Source of the DNA: Candidatus Enterococcus murrayae
Lineage (GTDB): Bacteria > Bacillota > Bacilli > Lactobacillales > Enterococcaceae
DNA length: 64,000 bases
Reading direction: 5' to 3'
NCBI RefSeq assembly: GCF_017315985.1
Contig: NZ_JAFLVR010000015.1
Span: 21,668-85,667, forward strand
Shown: one piece after another, positions 41,883 to 50,240 of the stretch
How the letters are laid out: the number at the start of each line of letters is the position of its first letter
Position numbering within the stretch: position 1 is the stretch's first letter
Notes under the pieces: model-generated
Database searches by the model: none
The model's input: only the letters and a program-made list of their open reading frames with translations
Told to the model about the DNA's origin: nothing
Program-made: the position numbers and the translations under genes

Positions 41883-43187
41883 TCATCTTTTCTGTCGATC
41901 TGGACTTTTCCAAGTGCCTGAGCCAAAGCCTAGGATGGTTTTCACTGCTGGGATAAAGGTTGTGAGAATCGTCAAGGCGTTCATGATCCAATAGAACAAC
42001 ATATACAGCGGCGCAAACAACAAGTACTTCAGTTTCCTTCCTCGGTCATCTGCAATTAGCGAGGCCACCAGCTGAAAAATTCCAGAGATCATTTCAAAAC
42101 AAACAAAGAGAAAAGCCATGGTAAACATGTGGTATAGTCGTTCATAGTTTCCGTTTACCAAAAAGGTGATCACGCTAAAAAGGAATAGGAGAGACGAGAT
42201 CCAAAAGAAGAATGACCAGATGATACTGAAGGTTTGATCCACAAACATCACCGTTCGTCCGATATTTTCAAATGGATGCAGCAGCACCTTTTTAAAGTTG
42301 GTTAGCCAAACTTCTGTCCCACCTTTTGCCCACCGTTTCCTTTGGCGATACAACATGGTTAAGGTTTCAGGGACTTCCATAAAGAACATTATTTTTGGCG
42401 CAAACAATGACGCCCAATCATCTAGCTGATGGTCCCACGCGATACTGATGTCCTCGGTCGCGCGATCTTGTCGAAACAAGCCCACATCAATCAACGCTTC
42501 TTTTCTATACATCGTGTTCGCTCCGCTATAAGCATAAATACCGCCTAGAACACCAATCTGCGTTCGTTTAATAATACCGACAATACTGGAGAATTCGACT
42601 GTTTGAGATTTAGCGATTAGCTTCGTTCGATTTTGAACATCCATATTTGCGGTTACTGCAGCGATATTACTGGCATCCTGCCGAATGAAATAATTAACGT
42701 AATGATTCAGTGCATCTGGTTCAGGAACCGTATCTACATCATTGCTTAAAATCAATTCTCCTTTGGCAAAAGAAAGGCCAATGTCAAAAGCATGTGCTTT
42801 CCCTTTGTTCTTCTCAATACGAACAACCCGTAAGTTTTCATATTGCTCCGCTAGTCTGGCTAAAATCACTGGTGTGTCATCGGTGGAGCCATCGTCAGTG
42901 ACCAAGACTTCGTAATGACTATAATTTATGTTCGTCATTAAATAAGTGATCGTCTTTTCGATGACTATTTCCTCGTTATGTGCAGGAATCATAATCGTGA
43001 CAAAGGGTTCGATTTCCTCAGGTAGATCGATCCAGTCTTTTTGTTTATACTTGAACAAGAAGGTATAACACAAAACACCGATGAACCAGCTAAAGCCTCC
43101 CCAAATTGGATAGCTGATCAGTATTAGAAAGAGGATTGTTAATACGCCATCAATTACTGGATGCCCCGTATGAACAAGTTGAATCAT
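41883..43187 (-). CDS. Processive family 2 glycosyltransferase, PgaC/IcaA-like
   Basis: A 434-aa membrane glycosyltransferase. Two N-terminal helices precede a GT2 catalytic domain: IPAHNEE, DDGSTDDT, NDVDT, TEDISIAW and the product-binding QRKRWAKGG. Three or four C-terminal helices form the polymer channel. This layout matches poly-N-acetylglucosamine synthases (PgaC/IcaA) and related exopolysaccharide synthases. It overlaps the upstream gene by 4 bases (ATGA). Synthesis of a beta-linked homopolymer from a UDP-sugar is inferred; the sugar cannot be read from sequence. Confidence 0.88.
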   Translation of the reverse strand: MIQLVHTGHPVIDGVLTILFLILISYPIWGGFSWFIGVLCYTFLFKYKQKDWIDLPEEIEPFVTIMIPAHNEEIVIEKTITYLMTNINYSHYEVLVTDDGSTDDTPVILARLAEQYENLRVVRIEKNKGKAHAFDIGLSFAKGELILSNDVDTVPEPDALNHYVNYFIRQDASNIAAVTANMDVQNRTKLIAKSQTVEFSSIVGIIKRTQIGVLGGIYAYSGANTMYRKEALIDVGLFRQDRATEDISIAWDHQLDDWASLFAPKIMFFMEVPETLTMLYRQRKRWAKGGTEVWLTNFKKVLLHPFENIGRTVMFVDQTFSIIWSFFFWISSLLFLFSVITFLVNGNYERLYHMFTMAFLFVCFEMISGIFQLVASLIADDRGRKLKYLLFAPLYMLFYWIMNALTILTTFIPAVKTILGFGSGTWKSPDRQKR

Positions 43188-43693
43188 AACGGCACCCCAT
43201 TCTTTTTGTACAGCTCCTTAACATAGCCCTTTTCAAAGTTTTGTTCTTCAGAAACAGAATAGAATTTCACCGTGTGACGATACTCTCTTGAGCCGAATCG
43301 TTTTGCATAGACCTCTTCCAGCAACGCTTTCCGCTTCTCCAATTTCTCTTCATCGTGAAGCTTTCTTTTTTGTAACAGATGGCTAAATCGATAATTGTTC
43401 CAAAAGGTCAACCCTACATACAAAATCGCGATAAGCAGAAAAGACGCAATTAGAAATAGCACTAAGAACTTTAACGTCAGGAGCTCTTCCCTATAGGTAC
43501 GAAAAGACAGCTTCTTTGCCAATGTGGGAAAAACAAACGGCAGTCCGATCCAGATGAAGGGAAGAAAAAATCCCATCCAGCCAAGAATCGCTATGATCGT
43601 TTGCCTGGCCTTCAGCCCAAGCTTCTTAGTAAGAAAATAATCATCTGAAATGAGTATCTTTGAGACTTCCTCTCGTTTGACCTGCTTTTTCAT
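43184..43693 (-). CDS. Small two-helix membrane protein, PgaD-like
   Basis: A 169-aa protein with two membrane helices (about residues 30-53 and 73-95) and a charged cytoplasmic tail rich in Lys/Glu. Size, topology and its place just before a PgaC-like synthase match PgaD/IcaD accessory subunits, although sequence identity is weak. In PgaCD the small subunit supports synthase activity and binds c-di-GMP in E. coli; nothing shows that here. ATG at 43693 behind GGAGAG. Confidence 0.68.
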   Translation of the reverse strand: MKKQVKREEVSKILISDDYFLTKKLGLKARQTIIAILGWMGFFLPFIWIGLPFVFPTLAKKLSFRTYREELLTLKFLVLFLIASFLLIAILYVGLTFWNNYRFSHLLQKRKLHDEEKLEKRKALLEEVYAKRFGSREYRHTVKFYSVSEEQNFEKGYVKELYKKNGVPL

Positions 43694-43702
43694 CAAAACC
43701 AC

Positions 43703-44184
43703 TCTCCTTAGAATGTATTTGACTACAGTCTACTCAAATCCGCTGGCAAAATGTTGCGCCACGCTTTGTCTCTCTAAGAATACTCAGGGCTTTCTCAATC
43801 GTTCTATACCAATTTTTAATTCATAAGAACTATAACTTATTAATAAGTATCTGCTAGTCAGCGGATGGATTCCCTCTATCATCGACTGGATGATGGAATA
43901 TTCCCTTTGAAGGGATAAAACCAATGAAGACGCGTCCTTATTTTTATGAACGGTCGAACAAAATATAACGAATTAATTAGTTATTGTTATAAAATGATTT
44001 ATCCTAAAAAATATTTAGTTATTTAAAAAATCATATCACTCAATAAAGATAATTGTCCCACTGCTCAATCGATCAATTCATCGATTATTTTAATTTGAAG
44101 TCGAAAAATTTCTCTTTCTATTTTATTCTCACTTGATATATATTATTACTTAGAAATCATATTTTTTTAAAGGGGGATTTTTTT
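43703..44184. other. AT-rich divergent promoter region of pgaD-like and comK-like genes
   Basis: A 480-base AT-rich region. The comK-like gene has a strong AAAGGGGG ribosome site at its right end. Several TATAAT-like boxes exist, none decisive. No repeats or RNA genes were recognised. Confidence 0.45.
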
Positions 44185-44901
44185 ATGGACAGTTTTGAGT
44201 ACTTAGATGACAAACAGTGGTCACTATTATGGAAGCGCTATCTGGAGGAGGCATTCGTTTTTGATCCGCTCACCATTCATGAAATCTGTTGTATTTTCCC
44301 GATTCCAGAAAAAAAAGGTGTATTGATCTTCACCGATACGGACATACACTTTAGTAAAGACAATGCTCTAAAAACCTTGCATCATTTTTCTTCGACCCAT
44401 TCCTTTTCTGATTATCAGGTTCTATCTACTTGCCTAAAGAAGCTGGGCCATTTTGGCACTTATAAAATGCCATGGGTCTGTCCTTATTTTGCACTTTTTC
44501 CACTAGAAGCCCGCGAACAATCGGCTTGGATCAATCCGCTTAAAATCAAAAAAGTCTTCAACTATCACGGTCGACACTACGCTCTAATGACCAACGGGCT
44601 TTGTTTTGTTCTCCCTGTTTATCGGCGGCGCTTCATTGCTCGCGCAGAAATTGCCTGCCTTGTGTTGGCGACGATTCGGCGCGGGCTCTTCCACTACGCT
44701 CTCGAAGGAGAGATTCCACTCGATTTTCTCTATTTACCAGATACTCCTTTTGCCAAAACATTGGGAAAACGTCCGTGTTTAAAGGCCTTTCGAACCTCCA
44801 TCGGAGAGATTAATCGAGCGTATCAACAGACCTACTCTCTCTACCACTGTGAACCTTTGATGTATGATCCGTTGGATGGGCAACAAATTAGTTGGCTGTA
44901 A
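44185..44901 (+). CDS. comK: ComK-family competence transcription factor
   Basis: A 238-aa protein resembling ComK. The central motifs KMPWVCPYFALFPL, SAWINPLKIKKVF and ALMTNGLCFVLPVYRRRF follow the order and spacing of ComK (K-M/P-I, W-I-N/S, T-F-T-N-G, P-x8-F). It is longer than Bacillus ComK (about 190 aa) at both ends. ComK binds AT-rich A-tract boxes and activates DNA-uptake genes. Whether this one has that role is unknown; in enterococci competence is not established. It has its own strong terminator. The next cluster on the same strand could be a target. Confidence 0.75.
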   Translation: MDSFEYLDDKQWSLLWKRYLEEAFVFDPLTIHEICCIFPIPEKKGVLIFTDTDIHFSKDNALKTLHHFSSTHSFSDYQVLSTCLKKLGHFGTYKMPWVCPYFALFPLEAREQSAWINPLKIKKVFNYHGRHYALMTNGLCFVLPVYRRRFIARAEIACLVLATIRRGLFHYALEGEIPLDFLYLPDTPFAKTLGKRPCLKAFRTSIGEINRAYQQTYSLYHCEPLMYDPLDGQQISWL

Positions 44902-44948
44902 AAGAAATAGCTGATCGCTTTCTTTACTAGGCGATCAGCTATTTCTTT
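44901..44948 (+). terminator. Strong terminator of the comK-like gene
   Basis: A perfect 18-bp stem (AAAGAAATAGCTGATCGC and its complement) with a 12-base loop. Confidence 0.9.
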
Positions 44949-45030
44949 GTCTATTTTTACTTTTTTGTGCAAAACGATTTATTATAACGCAATCTGAATA
45001 TTTTCACAAATCACAATTTGACACCTACAT

Positions 45031-45094
45031 CCCCAATTTGACTCGTTTTGGAGCAAAAAGCACTGTTTTCCACCCAAAAGTGGTCAATTTGGGG
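45031..45094. promoter_or_regulatory. 12-bp inverted repeat enclosing phased A/T tracts
   Basis: CCCCAATTTGAC (45031-45042) and GTCAATTTGGGG (45083-45094) are perfect inverted copies. The 40 bases between them contain TTTT, AAAA, TTTT and AAAA tracts at 9-11 base intervals. It lies 100-160 bases before the DUF1659-like gene. A ten-base palindrome ACCGGCCGGT follows at 45151-45160. Confidence 0.6.
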
Positions 45095-45191
45095 GGTGTA
45101 CAATTATTTTGCGATTCGCAATCTTTTTTTAAATCACTTATCTTGTAGTCACCGGCCGGTACCAAAATTCAAACACACGGAGGAACCCAAA

Positions 45192-45401
45192 ATGATTCAG
45201 AAGCTAAGTACCAAATTACAAGTGCAGCTCTCTTTACCCGGTGCAGAGAAATTGAAGAAAGTCACCTTTCAAAATGTCGTAGACGATCCCGCTGAAGCAG
45301 ACATCCTTGAGCTGGGGGAAATCATGAAGACCCTTGATCAAGAAGATACGTTGTTGGATGGCGTGATCATCACTAGCCAATCGCGTGTAACGAAGAATTA
45401 A
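45192..45401 (+). CDS. DUF1659-like small protein
   Basis: A 69-aa protein. The fold pattern VQLSLPGAEKLKKVTFQNV, then a helix (AEADILELGEIMKTL) and LLDGVIITSQSRV, matches DUF1659 proteins, which in Firmicutes sit beside DUF2922. The ATG at 45192 has CGGAGGAA 7 bases before it; an upstream in-frame start would run through the regulatory repeat. First gene of a cluster of four. Function unknown. Confidence 0.75.
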   Translation: MIQKLSTKLQVQLSLPGAEKLKKVTFQNVVDDPAEADILELGEIMKTLDQEDTLLDGVIITSQSRVTKN

Positions 45402-45420
45402 GAAAAGGAGGAGAATCTAG

Positions 45421-45633
45421 ATGAAAAAAATCGTAGCGATCTTTAAAACCAGCGACGGTCGTTCGCAAACCTGGAGCTACCCAAGTCCCGGCGAAGGAAA
45501 AGCCCCTGAGGAAATTCGCGGACTCTTAGAACGACTGACTATGTTGAACCTGTTCAAAAAGAATGGCGAGAAGCTTTACAACCAAGTCGTCAGCGCAAAG
45601 TATGTTGAAACCGTTGAAACGATTATTTTCTAA
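45421..45633 (+). CDS. DUF2922 family protein
   Basis: A 70-aa protein. It begins KKIVAIFKTSDGRSQTWSYP and ends VVSAKYVETVETIIF, the two beta-strand blocks of DUF2922, with a helix (PEEIRGLLERLTMLNLF) between. AAGGAGG precedes the start by the usual distance. Function is unknown. It is followed 67 bases later by an unrecognised gene, and a second, longer DUF2922 protein is in the same cluster. Confidence 0.85.
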   Translation: MKKIVAIFKTSDGRSQTWSYPSPGEGKAPEEIRGLLERLTMLNLFKKNGEKLYNQVVSAKYVETVETIIF

Positions 45634-45700
45634 TTGCAATCACTTGAGGAACGGCGGGCTCCCCGCCTTCCTCTAATCAAAAAAAGGAGGACACGATCCC

Positions 45701-46084
45701 ATGAATGAACAAACCTTATCTTGCCGACAATTATTTAACCTAAAATCAACAACACTAGAAAAACGAATTACTGAATACTATTACCAAACTCAAAACAGCA
45801 GCCTAACAATCAAATACATTTTAACGTTACGTGTGAGACACCAGCTCGGTGCGGAGGAGTTTGCCTTCATTCTGAAGGATCTTGTCCGTGAGATTTTTAT
45901 GAATACCAAAGCCACTCGGACGATGAAACGATTTTTCTATTATTTCCAAGATTATTTCATGGCACCCGAATGGCGCTCATTAGCTGCAAGAGTATTTCCT
46001 GTCCGTAACTTTGGCGAAAAAGCCATCTCACTTGTCCGTTCCTTAATTGCAAAAGTCCGTCCTAATGAAACCAACGAACCTTGA
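45701..46084 (+). CDS. Hypothetical helical protein of the DUF2922 cluster
   Basis: A 127-aa basic, mostly helical protein with no membrane segment that I do not recognise. Aromatic and basic residues cluster around residues 60-90 (KDLVREIFMNTKATRTMKRF). An AAAAAAGGAGG site precedes the ATG. Between the two DUF2922 genes, so likely part of the same process. Confidence 0.72.
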   Translation: MNEQTLSCRQLFNLKSTTLEKRITEYYYQTQNSSLTIKYILTLRVRHQLGAEEFAFILKDLVREIFMNTKATRTMKRFFYYFQDYFMAPEWRSLAARVFPVRNFGEKAISLVRSLIAKVRPNETNEP

Positions 46085-46094
46085 TCAATTTTTT

Positions 46095-46788
46095 TACCTA
46101 CGCAAAAAACTAATTTAGAAAGGAACGCAGAACAATGACCCATGATTTAGTCACGACCTTTACCAATGGTCTAGGAAAAGAACACGACTGGATCTACAAA
46201 AATGTGGATGCCAATTTGCCTGTGGAGCAAATCAAAGAAGCCTGTGAGCTCCTCACTCAACTAGACATCTTTGAAAAAAGCGGCGTAAAACTCTTTGATA
46301 CGGTGGTTACGGCAAAGATCGTGACTACGTACGAAACGGAGATTTTTGATGAGAAGAGCGAACCAACCGCTCCTTCTGATCAAATAGATGAAGAAACGCA
46401 GGAAAAGGCTGAGAATTCAGTAGCAGCTCTCCCGATTAAATCAGTAAGGAGCTACGACTATTTGTATAACTCTTCAAAGAATGCGATTGAAAAATCGTTA
46501 GAGCAACCAGCAGAAATGGGAAGTAATCACCCTTCATTAATACTAAAAAAACAAACAAGTGGATTAAAGCACACAATCTATGACAATGACCTTTCTGCTA
46601 GTCCCCTTACGACCTCGGTACGATCGCGCTCTGAGGAAACGGCACAACCAAGTACACGAAAAAAACTGCTTTCCTGGCTTCGGCGAAAGAAAAATCGAAA
46701 CAAGGATGACCCAGATAGTCAGCCTCATAAGCTAGAGTAGCTTGGTCACCTTCTGTCCTTTCACAATTAAATACCTTTTGCGTAGGTA
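46095..46788. repeat. 13-bp inverted repeats flanking the long DUF2922 gene
   Basis: TACCTACGCAAAA at 46095-46107 and its exact inverse TTTTGCGTAGGTA at 46776-46788 lie on either side of the gene at 46135-46740. Role unknown. Confidence 0.55.
46135..46740 (+). CDS. DUF2922 family protein with a long C-terminal extension
   Basis: A 201-aa protein. Residues 1-75 are a DUF2922 domain (DLVTTFTNGLGKEHDWIY; FDTVVTAKIVTTYETEIF). The remaining 125 residues are low-complexity, polar and charged, ending in a very basic stretch (RKKLLSWLRRKKNRNK) before an acidic tail. The extension could bind nucleic acid or membrane. AGAAAGGAA precedes the ATG. 13-bp inverted repeats flank the gene. Confidence 0.78.
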   Translation: MTHDLVTTFTNGLGKEHDWIYKNVDANLPVEQIKEACELLTQLDIFEKSGVKLFDTVVTAKIVTTYETEIFDEKSEPTAPSDQIDEETQEKAENSVAALPIKSVRSYDYLYNSSKNAIEKSLEQPAEMGSNHPSLILKKQTSGLKHTIYDNDLSASPLTTSVRSRSEETAQPSTRKKLLSWLRRKKNRNKDDPDSQPHKLE

Positions 46789-46836
46789 TCCCCGCTCATG
46801 TCGTCTATCTCCACTTTTGAGAGGAGGTGATGCACC

Positions 46837-46929
46837 TTGAGCGAGCTGATTCGATATGTCCTCGCTCCGCTCTTTGTGGGGCTGATCATCGCCCTCGTCA
46901 ACCATTGGTTGAGTGGGCGTGATCCATGA
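46837..46929 (+). CDS. Fst-like type I toxin peptide
   Basis: A TTG-started frame encodes 30 residues: MSELIRYVLAPLFVGLIIAL and then VNHWLSGRDP. The core AP-x-FVGL followed by a hydrophobic helix and a short charged tail is the pattern of the pAD1 Fst toxin family. AGGAGG lies 9 bases before the TTG. The AGGTG-ATG-CACCT stem would hide the ribosome site, as in par loci. A GC-rich bidirectional terminator follows 12 bases after the stop, where an antisense RNA could converge. Fst peptides insert in the membrane. The antisense promoter is not clearly visible. Confidence 0.72.
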   Translation: MSELIRYVLAPLFVGLIIALVNHWLSGRDP

Positions 46930-46941
46930 CGACTGGAAATA

Positions 46942-46973
46942 GATCCCCCCCTGCGATCGATTGCAGGGGGGAT
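46942..46973. terminator. Bidirectional terminator of the Fst-like locus
   Basis: ATCCCCCCTGC pairs with GCAGGGGGGAT around an 8-11 base loop. A related copy is at 48414-48450. Confidence 0.8.
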
Positions 46974-47024
46974 ATTATGGGAGAAAATCCGTCTATTATC
47001 TCTATTCTAAGTAACGATCCGATT

Positions 47025-47182
47025 TCATTCATAGCAAAAATTCAACGATTTATTGATCTCAACTCCGCCGTCCGCATCAACTAATTTCTCGATGCTCTGC
47101 ATGTTGATAGTGATATAATGATCAATTGGAATATCCAACAATTTTTCCACCGTATCCATCGACATCGCTGCGCCACCAAACG
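47025..47182 (-). pseudogene. Fragment of a LytR-CpsA-Psr gene
   Basis: The minus-strand frame reads AMSMDTVEKLLDIPIDHYIT, then INMQSIEKLVDADGGVEIN, and stops soon after. It matches residues 141-190 of the intact LCP protein at 48615-49568 with about 85 percent identity at DNA level by eye. Both ends are missing. Confidence 0.87.
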
Positions 47183-47452
47183 GTTACAGGAAGTGCTGAA
47201 TTGCAGCATCAAGGACGGGATACGGGATCATCAGTGGCCAGATCAAAAATCCCGCGAATCAATGTATCAAAAGGATAAGGAGTTGTTTTATAAGAAAATA
47301 CAATACTGACTGCTAGCACTCTTCTCTCTATTGCGTACCTTCCTTTGTTAGACAAAATATTTTGCTTGCCCATTCCTCACCATGCTATACTATAGGCGAA
47401 TAAATTGCCTTTTCAGCATGTAACTGTGTGCAGGCTGAAAAGGAGTATGATT
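47183..47452. other. Leader of the Rpn-family gene and unassigned DNA
   Basis: No gene is supported here. An imperfect hairpin pairing TTTTCAGC with GGCTGAAAA (47410-47441) ends at the ribosome site of the Rpn-family gene and could modulate its translation. Confidence 0.4.
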
Positions 47453-48337
47453 ATGGAAGATTATTTACCAACCAACGATTTATTATGGAAGAAGTTGTTC
47501 ACGTCTAAGGATTCTCAACATATTTTGAGAGCCTTTGTCAAAGACCTGTTAGGCATCGAGTTCAAAACACTGACACCAAAAGAAACGTACCACATCGACA
47601 GCTATAAAAAATCTTTTGAACAGATGGATCTGACACATACCGCAGTGGATATCCTGGCAACAGCGGAGGATGGCAGTCATATAACGTTGGAAATGCAAAT
47701 TCAGCCCCAGCAGTTCTTTCATGAACGTACCGTCTTCTACCTAGCTCAAGCATTCCAATCCCCCTTTGCCAATAGTGAGTCAGAGAACTTCGTCAAATCA
47801 GATAACTACTCCGCCCTACGCCCAGCCTATGGAATTAATGTGATTGACTTTCATTTGTTTGATCGAAAAAAGCCTGCACTCCAACTATTTCAGCTATGGA
47901 ATCAGAAAACAGAAAAGCCCCTTCTCAATCGAAAGAGTAAAGAATTACTACAGCTTTGTTTTCTTAGCTTGAAGAATCAGACAATCGAACAAAACAGCGC
48001 GGTTCATCACTGGCAACAATTCTTTAAAACCGGCGAAGTTGCAGCTGATGCACCTGAATACATCAAAGACGCAAAGGAAAAAGTTGTTTTTTACAACTTG
48101 AAGGAGGAGGAAAAAAATATGATTATGCAGATCAACAAAGCAAAGGCCGATGAAGATGCCCGTCTCTCTTATGCGAGAATGAAGGGACTTGATGAAGGTT
48201 TGGAGAAGGGCCAATTCAAAGAACGGATCGCAATTGCTCGTAATTCACTAAAAGCTGGGTTATCCATAGAACAAATTTCGTTGATTACAGGATTGAATAG
48301 TGATGCAATCAAGAGTCTGAAAGCGGAGCAAGAATAA
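47453..48337 (+). CDS. Rpn family recombination-promoting nuclease / PD-(D/E)XK transposase-like protein
   Basis: A 294-aa protein. The N-terminal LPTNDLLWKKLFTSKDSQHIL, core AVDILATAEDGSHITLEMQIQ (with D...E-x-Q active-site residues) and FYLAQAF are signatures of the Rpn/PD-(D/E)XK transposase-like family (DUF4351-like tails). The C terminus is a helix ending in a resolvase-like HTH (SIEQISLITGLNSDAIKSL). Rpn proteins nick DNA and promote RecA-independent recombination. ATG at 47453 behind AAGGAG. It sits between two copies of the terminator/LCP segment, so it may have been inserted during or have caused the duplication. Confidence 0.87.
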   Translation: MEDYLPTNDLLWKKLFTSKDSQHILRAFVKDLLGIEFKTLTPKETYHIDSYKKSFEQMDLTHTAVDILATAEDGSHITLEMQIQPQQFFHERTVFYLAQAFQSPFANSESENFVKSDNYSALRPAYGINVIDFHLFDRKKPALQLFQLWNQKTEKPLLNRKSKELLQLCFLSLKNQTIEQNSAVHHWQQFFKTGEVAADAPEYIKDAKEKVVFYNLKEEEKNMIMQINKAKADEDARLSYARMKGLDEGLEKGQFKERIAIARNSLKAGLSIEQISLITGLNSDAIKSLKAEQE

Positions 48338-48413
48338 CCGAGACTGCTGAAAAGAACATAAAAACAAGCGGCGTCCTCTATCTAGCATCCAGTGGTCCAT
48401 GGCGATTGAAAAT

Positions 48414-48450
48414 AAATCCCCCTGCGATCGATTGATTGCAGGAGGAATTT
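48414..48450. terminator. Degenerate second copy of the Fst-locus terminator
   Basis: TCCCCCTGCGATCGATTGATTGC followed by AGGAGGAATTT resembles 46942-46973, and the preceding GGTCCATGGCGATTG resembles the end of the Fst-like gene. Likely a decayed duplicate. Confidence 0.65.
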
Positions 48451-48614
48451 AGACAGCTCATTTACCAAATTAAGCTATTTGGTTAACAAATGTTTGTAAA
48501 CAATTCTCATTAATGATAGGCAACACGGCATAGAACGACCTAGCTAGTGTAGCATTGAAACATCGTCTGTCACATGCTCATTGGCAATTTCAGACTTAGT
48601 GTTACAACGAAAGC

Positions 48615-49568
48615 TTATTTCATTGTGGTCTTTAGTTCATCCTGCACACGCTTCAACTCGCTCGAATCAATACGCTGATAAGAAACACCATCCTGCATAA
48701 ATCCTTCACCCTTCAGTTGATCGGATTTAACATGTCCAAAAGCAGTTCGGTAGTCCCCCATCAAAGTACGCATATCCGAAAAAGTCAGATCCGTCTTTAC
48801 ATTCTGACCCATCGTTTCCAAAATAGAGCGATAGCTAGTAAAACCTCTCGTACTTAGGACTTTCTTTGCGATACCTGTAATGATTTGCCGCTGCCGGCCT
48901 TGTCGTCCATAATCACCGTTTGGATCATCATAACGCATGCGGGAGTATTTCAATGCTTCCTCACCGTTCAGTTCCTGTTTCCCCTTGGAAAACGACTTTC
49001 CATCATAGGTAAAATCCAACGAATTATTGACCTCAACTCCGCCGACCGCATCAACTAACGTCTCGATGCCTTGCATGTTGATGGTTATGTAATGATCAAT
49101 TGGAATATCCAACAATTTCTCCACCGTATCCATCGACATCGCTGCTCCGCCAAACGCATACGCATGATTAATCTTATCCTGCGTACCATGACCAACAATC
49201 TCCGCATAAGTATCCCGCGGCAGACTCACTAACAACGATTCATTCGACGACGGATTCACCGTCGCCACCATCATCGTATCCGAGCGCCCCTGTTCCGTTC
49301 GCCCAAGAGCGCCTGTATCGACACCCAAAAGCAAAATACTAAACGGTTCCTGCGCAGACAAATTAACCTTCCGTTTATTGGCATTGCCATTACGATCCGC
49401 AACTTCAAATGTATCATTTGCTGTGGATTTTACATCGTAGTACATTTTGGCGGCGAAGCCAGCTATTACTAGGATGATTGTTAGGAAGATTCCGAGTAAG
49501 GATAGTAGGACTTTTTTTACATGGTTTGTATCATAATACTGATTATTATTTCCAGTCATTCTCTTCAT
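48615..49568 (-). CDS. LytR-CpsA-Psr (LCP) family glycopolymer ligase
   Basis: A 317-aa protein with one N-terminal membrane helix (LLSLLGIFLTIILVIAGFAA) and an extracytoplasmic LCP domain. Motifs seen are ILLLGVDTG, RSDTMMVATVNP, LVSLPRDTYAEI and RMRYDDPNGDYGRQGRQRQII, with the Arg/Asp residues that bind the pyrophosphate lipid. LCP enzymes attach capsule or teichoic polymers to peptidoglycan. It lies next to the flippase of the capsule locus, so capsule attachment is a reasonable role. It has its own promoter at 49636-49664. Confidence 0.93.
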   Translation of the reverse strand: MKRMTGNNNQYYDTNHVKKVLLSLLGIFLTIILVIAGFAAKMYYDVKSTANDTFEVADRNGNANKRKVNLSAQEPFSILLLGVDTGALGRTEQGRSDTMMVATVNPSSNESLLVSLPRDTYAEIVGHGTQDKINHAYAFGGAAMSMDTVEKLLDIPIDHYITINMQGIETLVDAVGGVEVNNSLDFTYDGKSFSKGKQELNGEEALKYSRMRYDDPNGDYGRQGRQRQIITGIAKKVLSTRGFTSYRSILETMGQNVKTDLTFSDMRTLMGDYRTAFGHVKSDQLKGEGFMQDGVSYQRIDSSELKRVQDELKTTMK

Positions 49569-49635
49569 CTCACTTTTAAAATTTCAGTAGTTTTACTCCA
49601 CCTTGTCAAAAATCAATTACATTGCGTAAATAAAA

Positions 49636-49664
49636 TCTATATATTCTAGTATTCTTATGCTCAA
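49636..49664 (-). promoter_or_regulatory. Promoter of the LCP gene
   Basis: On the minus strand TTGAGC and TATAGA are 17 bases apart, about 70 bases before the start codon. Confidence 0.5.
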
Positions 49665-50240
49665 AAAAACTTAGTGCGGGTAGCGCTGATTAGAAAACAA
49701 TGGTTGTTATTATTTTGAACATAAATCTAATTCAATGAGATAGGTTAATAGAATCATGTTCCTTGCTAAAAATCAATTAGTTCTGAACACCGACTTAACT
49801 ATTTGAAAAGAATTTTGATTGCTAAGTGCTACTTCATGTATTTGAAGAATGGTTCAATTTGTCATCTCGACAAGTTTCCGATAAAGTTGAGAATAGCTGT
49901 TGTTCTCCAAATCAATTTGTTATTGCAGTTTTTTTCTAGATTTGTCAAAGTTTGTGATTTTTCTCAAACAGTAAGTGATTAGCTACTAAATCTATTGGAC
50001 AAAAACATTTATTAAATTTTGTTAGTTAAAAATTTTTATAAGCCAATTATTGTTTTATACGACATTAATAATCGGAAGTAGACTGTCAATTTTCCAGTCC
50101 AGATTTGTAACATTTTGAATTTGAAATTATTTGAACAAAGCAACAATTTTTAATCATGAGTCATATAGATTATCCCCTATTTATTTGATAAAATTAGATA
50201 GCCCTTTTTTAATGTTTTACTACGGGTATAAAGATTAGGC
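49665..50240. other. AT-rich intergenic region between LCP and flippase genes
   Basis: Nearly 600 bases without a gene. It is much more AT-rich than neighbouring genes and contains no recognisable repeat, RNA gene or transposase remnant. The flippase promoter must be near the right end. Confidence 0.45.

Noticed and set aside
44041..44160. ComK-box (AAAA-N5-TTTT pair) in the comK-like promoter
   Set aside because: The region is AT-rich enough to give partial matches by chance, and no pair with proper spacing was found.
47118..47309. 63-codon plus-strand frame
   Set aside because: The first third is antisense to the LCP fragment and the rest has no recognisable motif or ribosome site.
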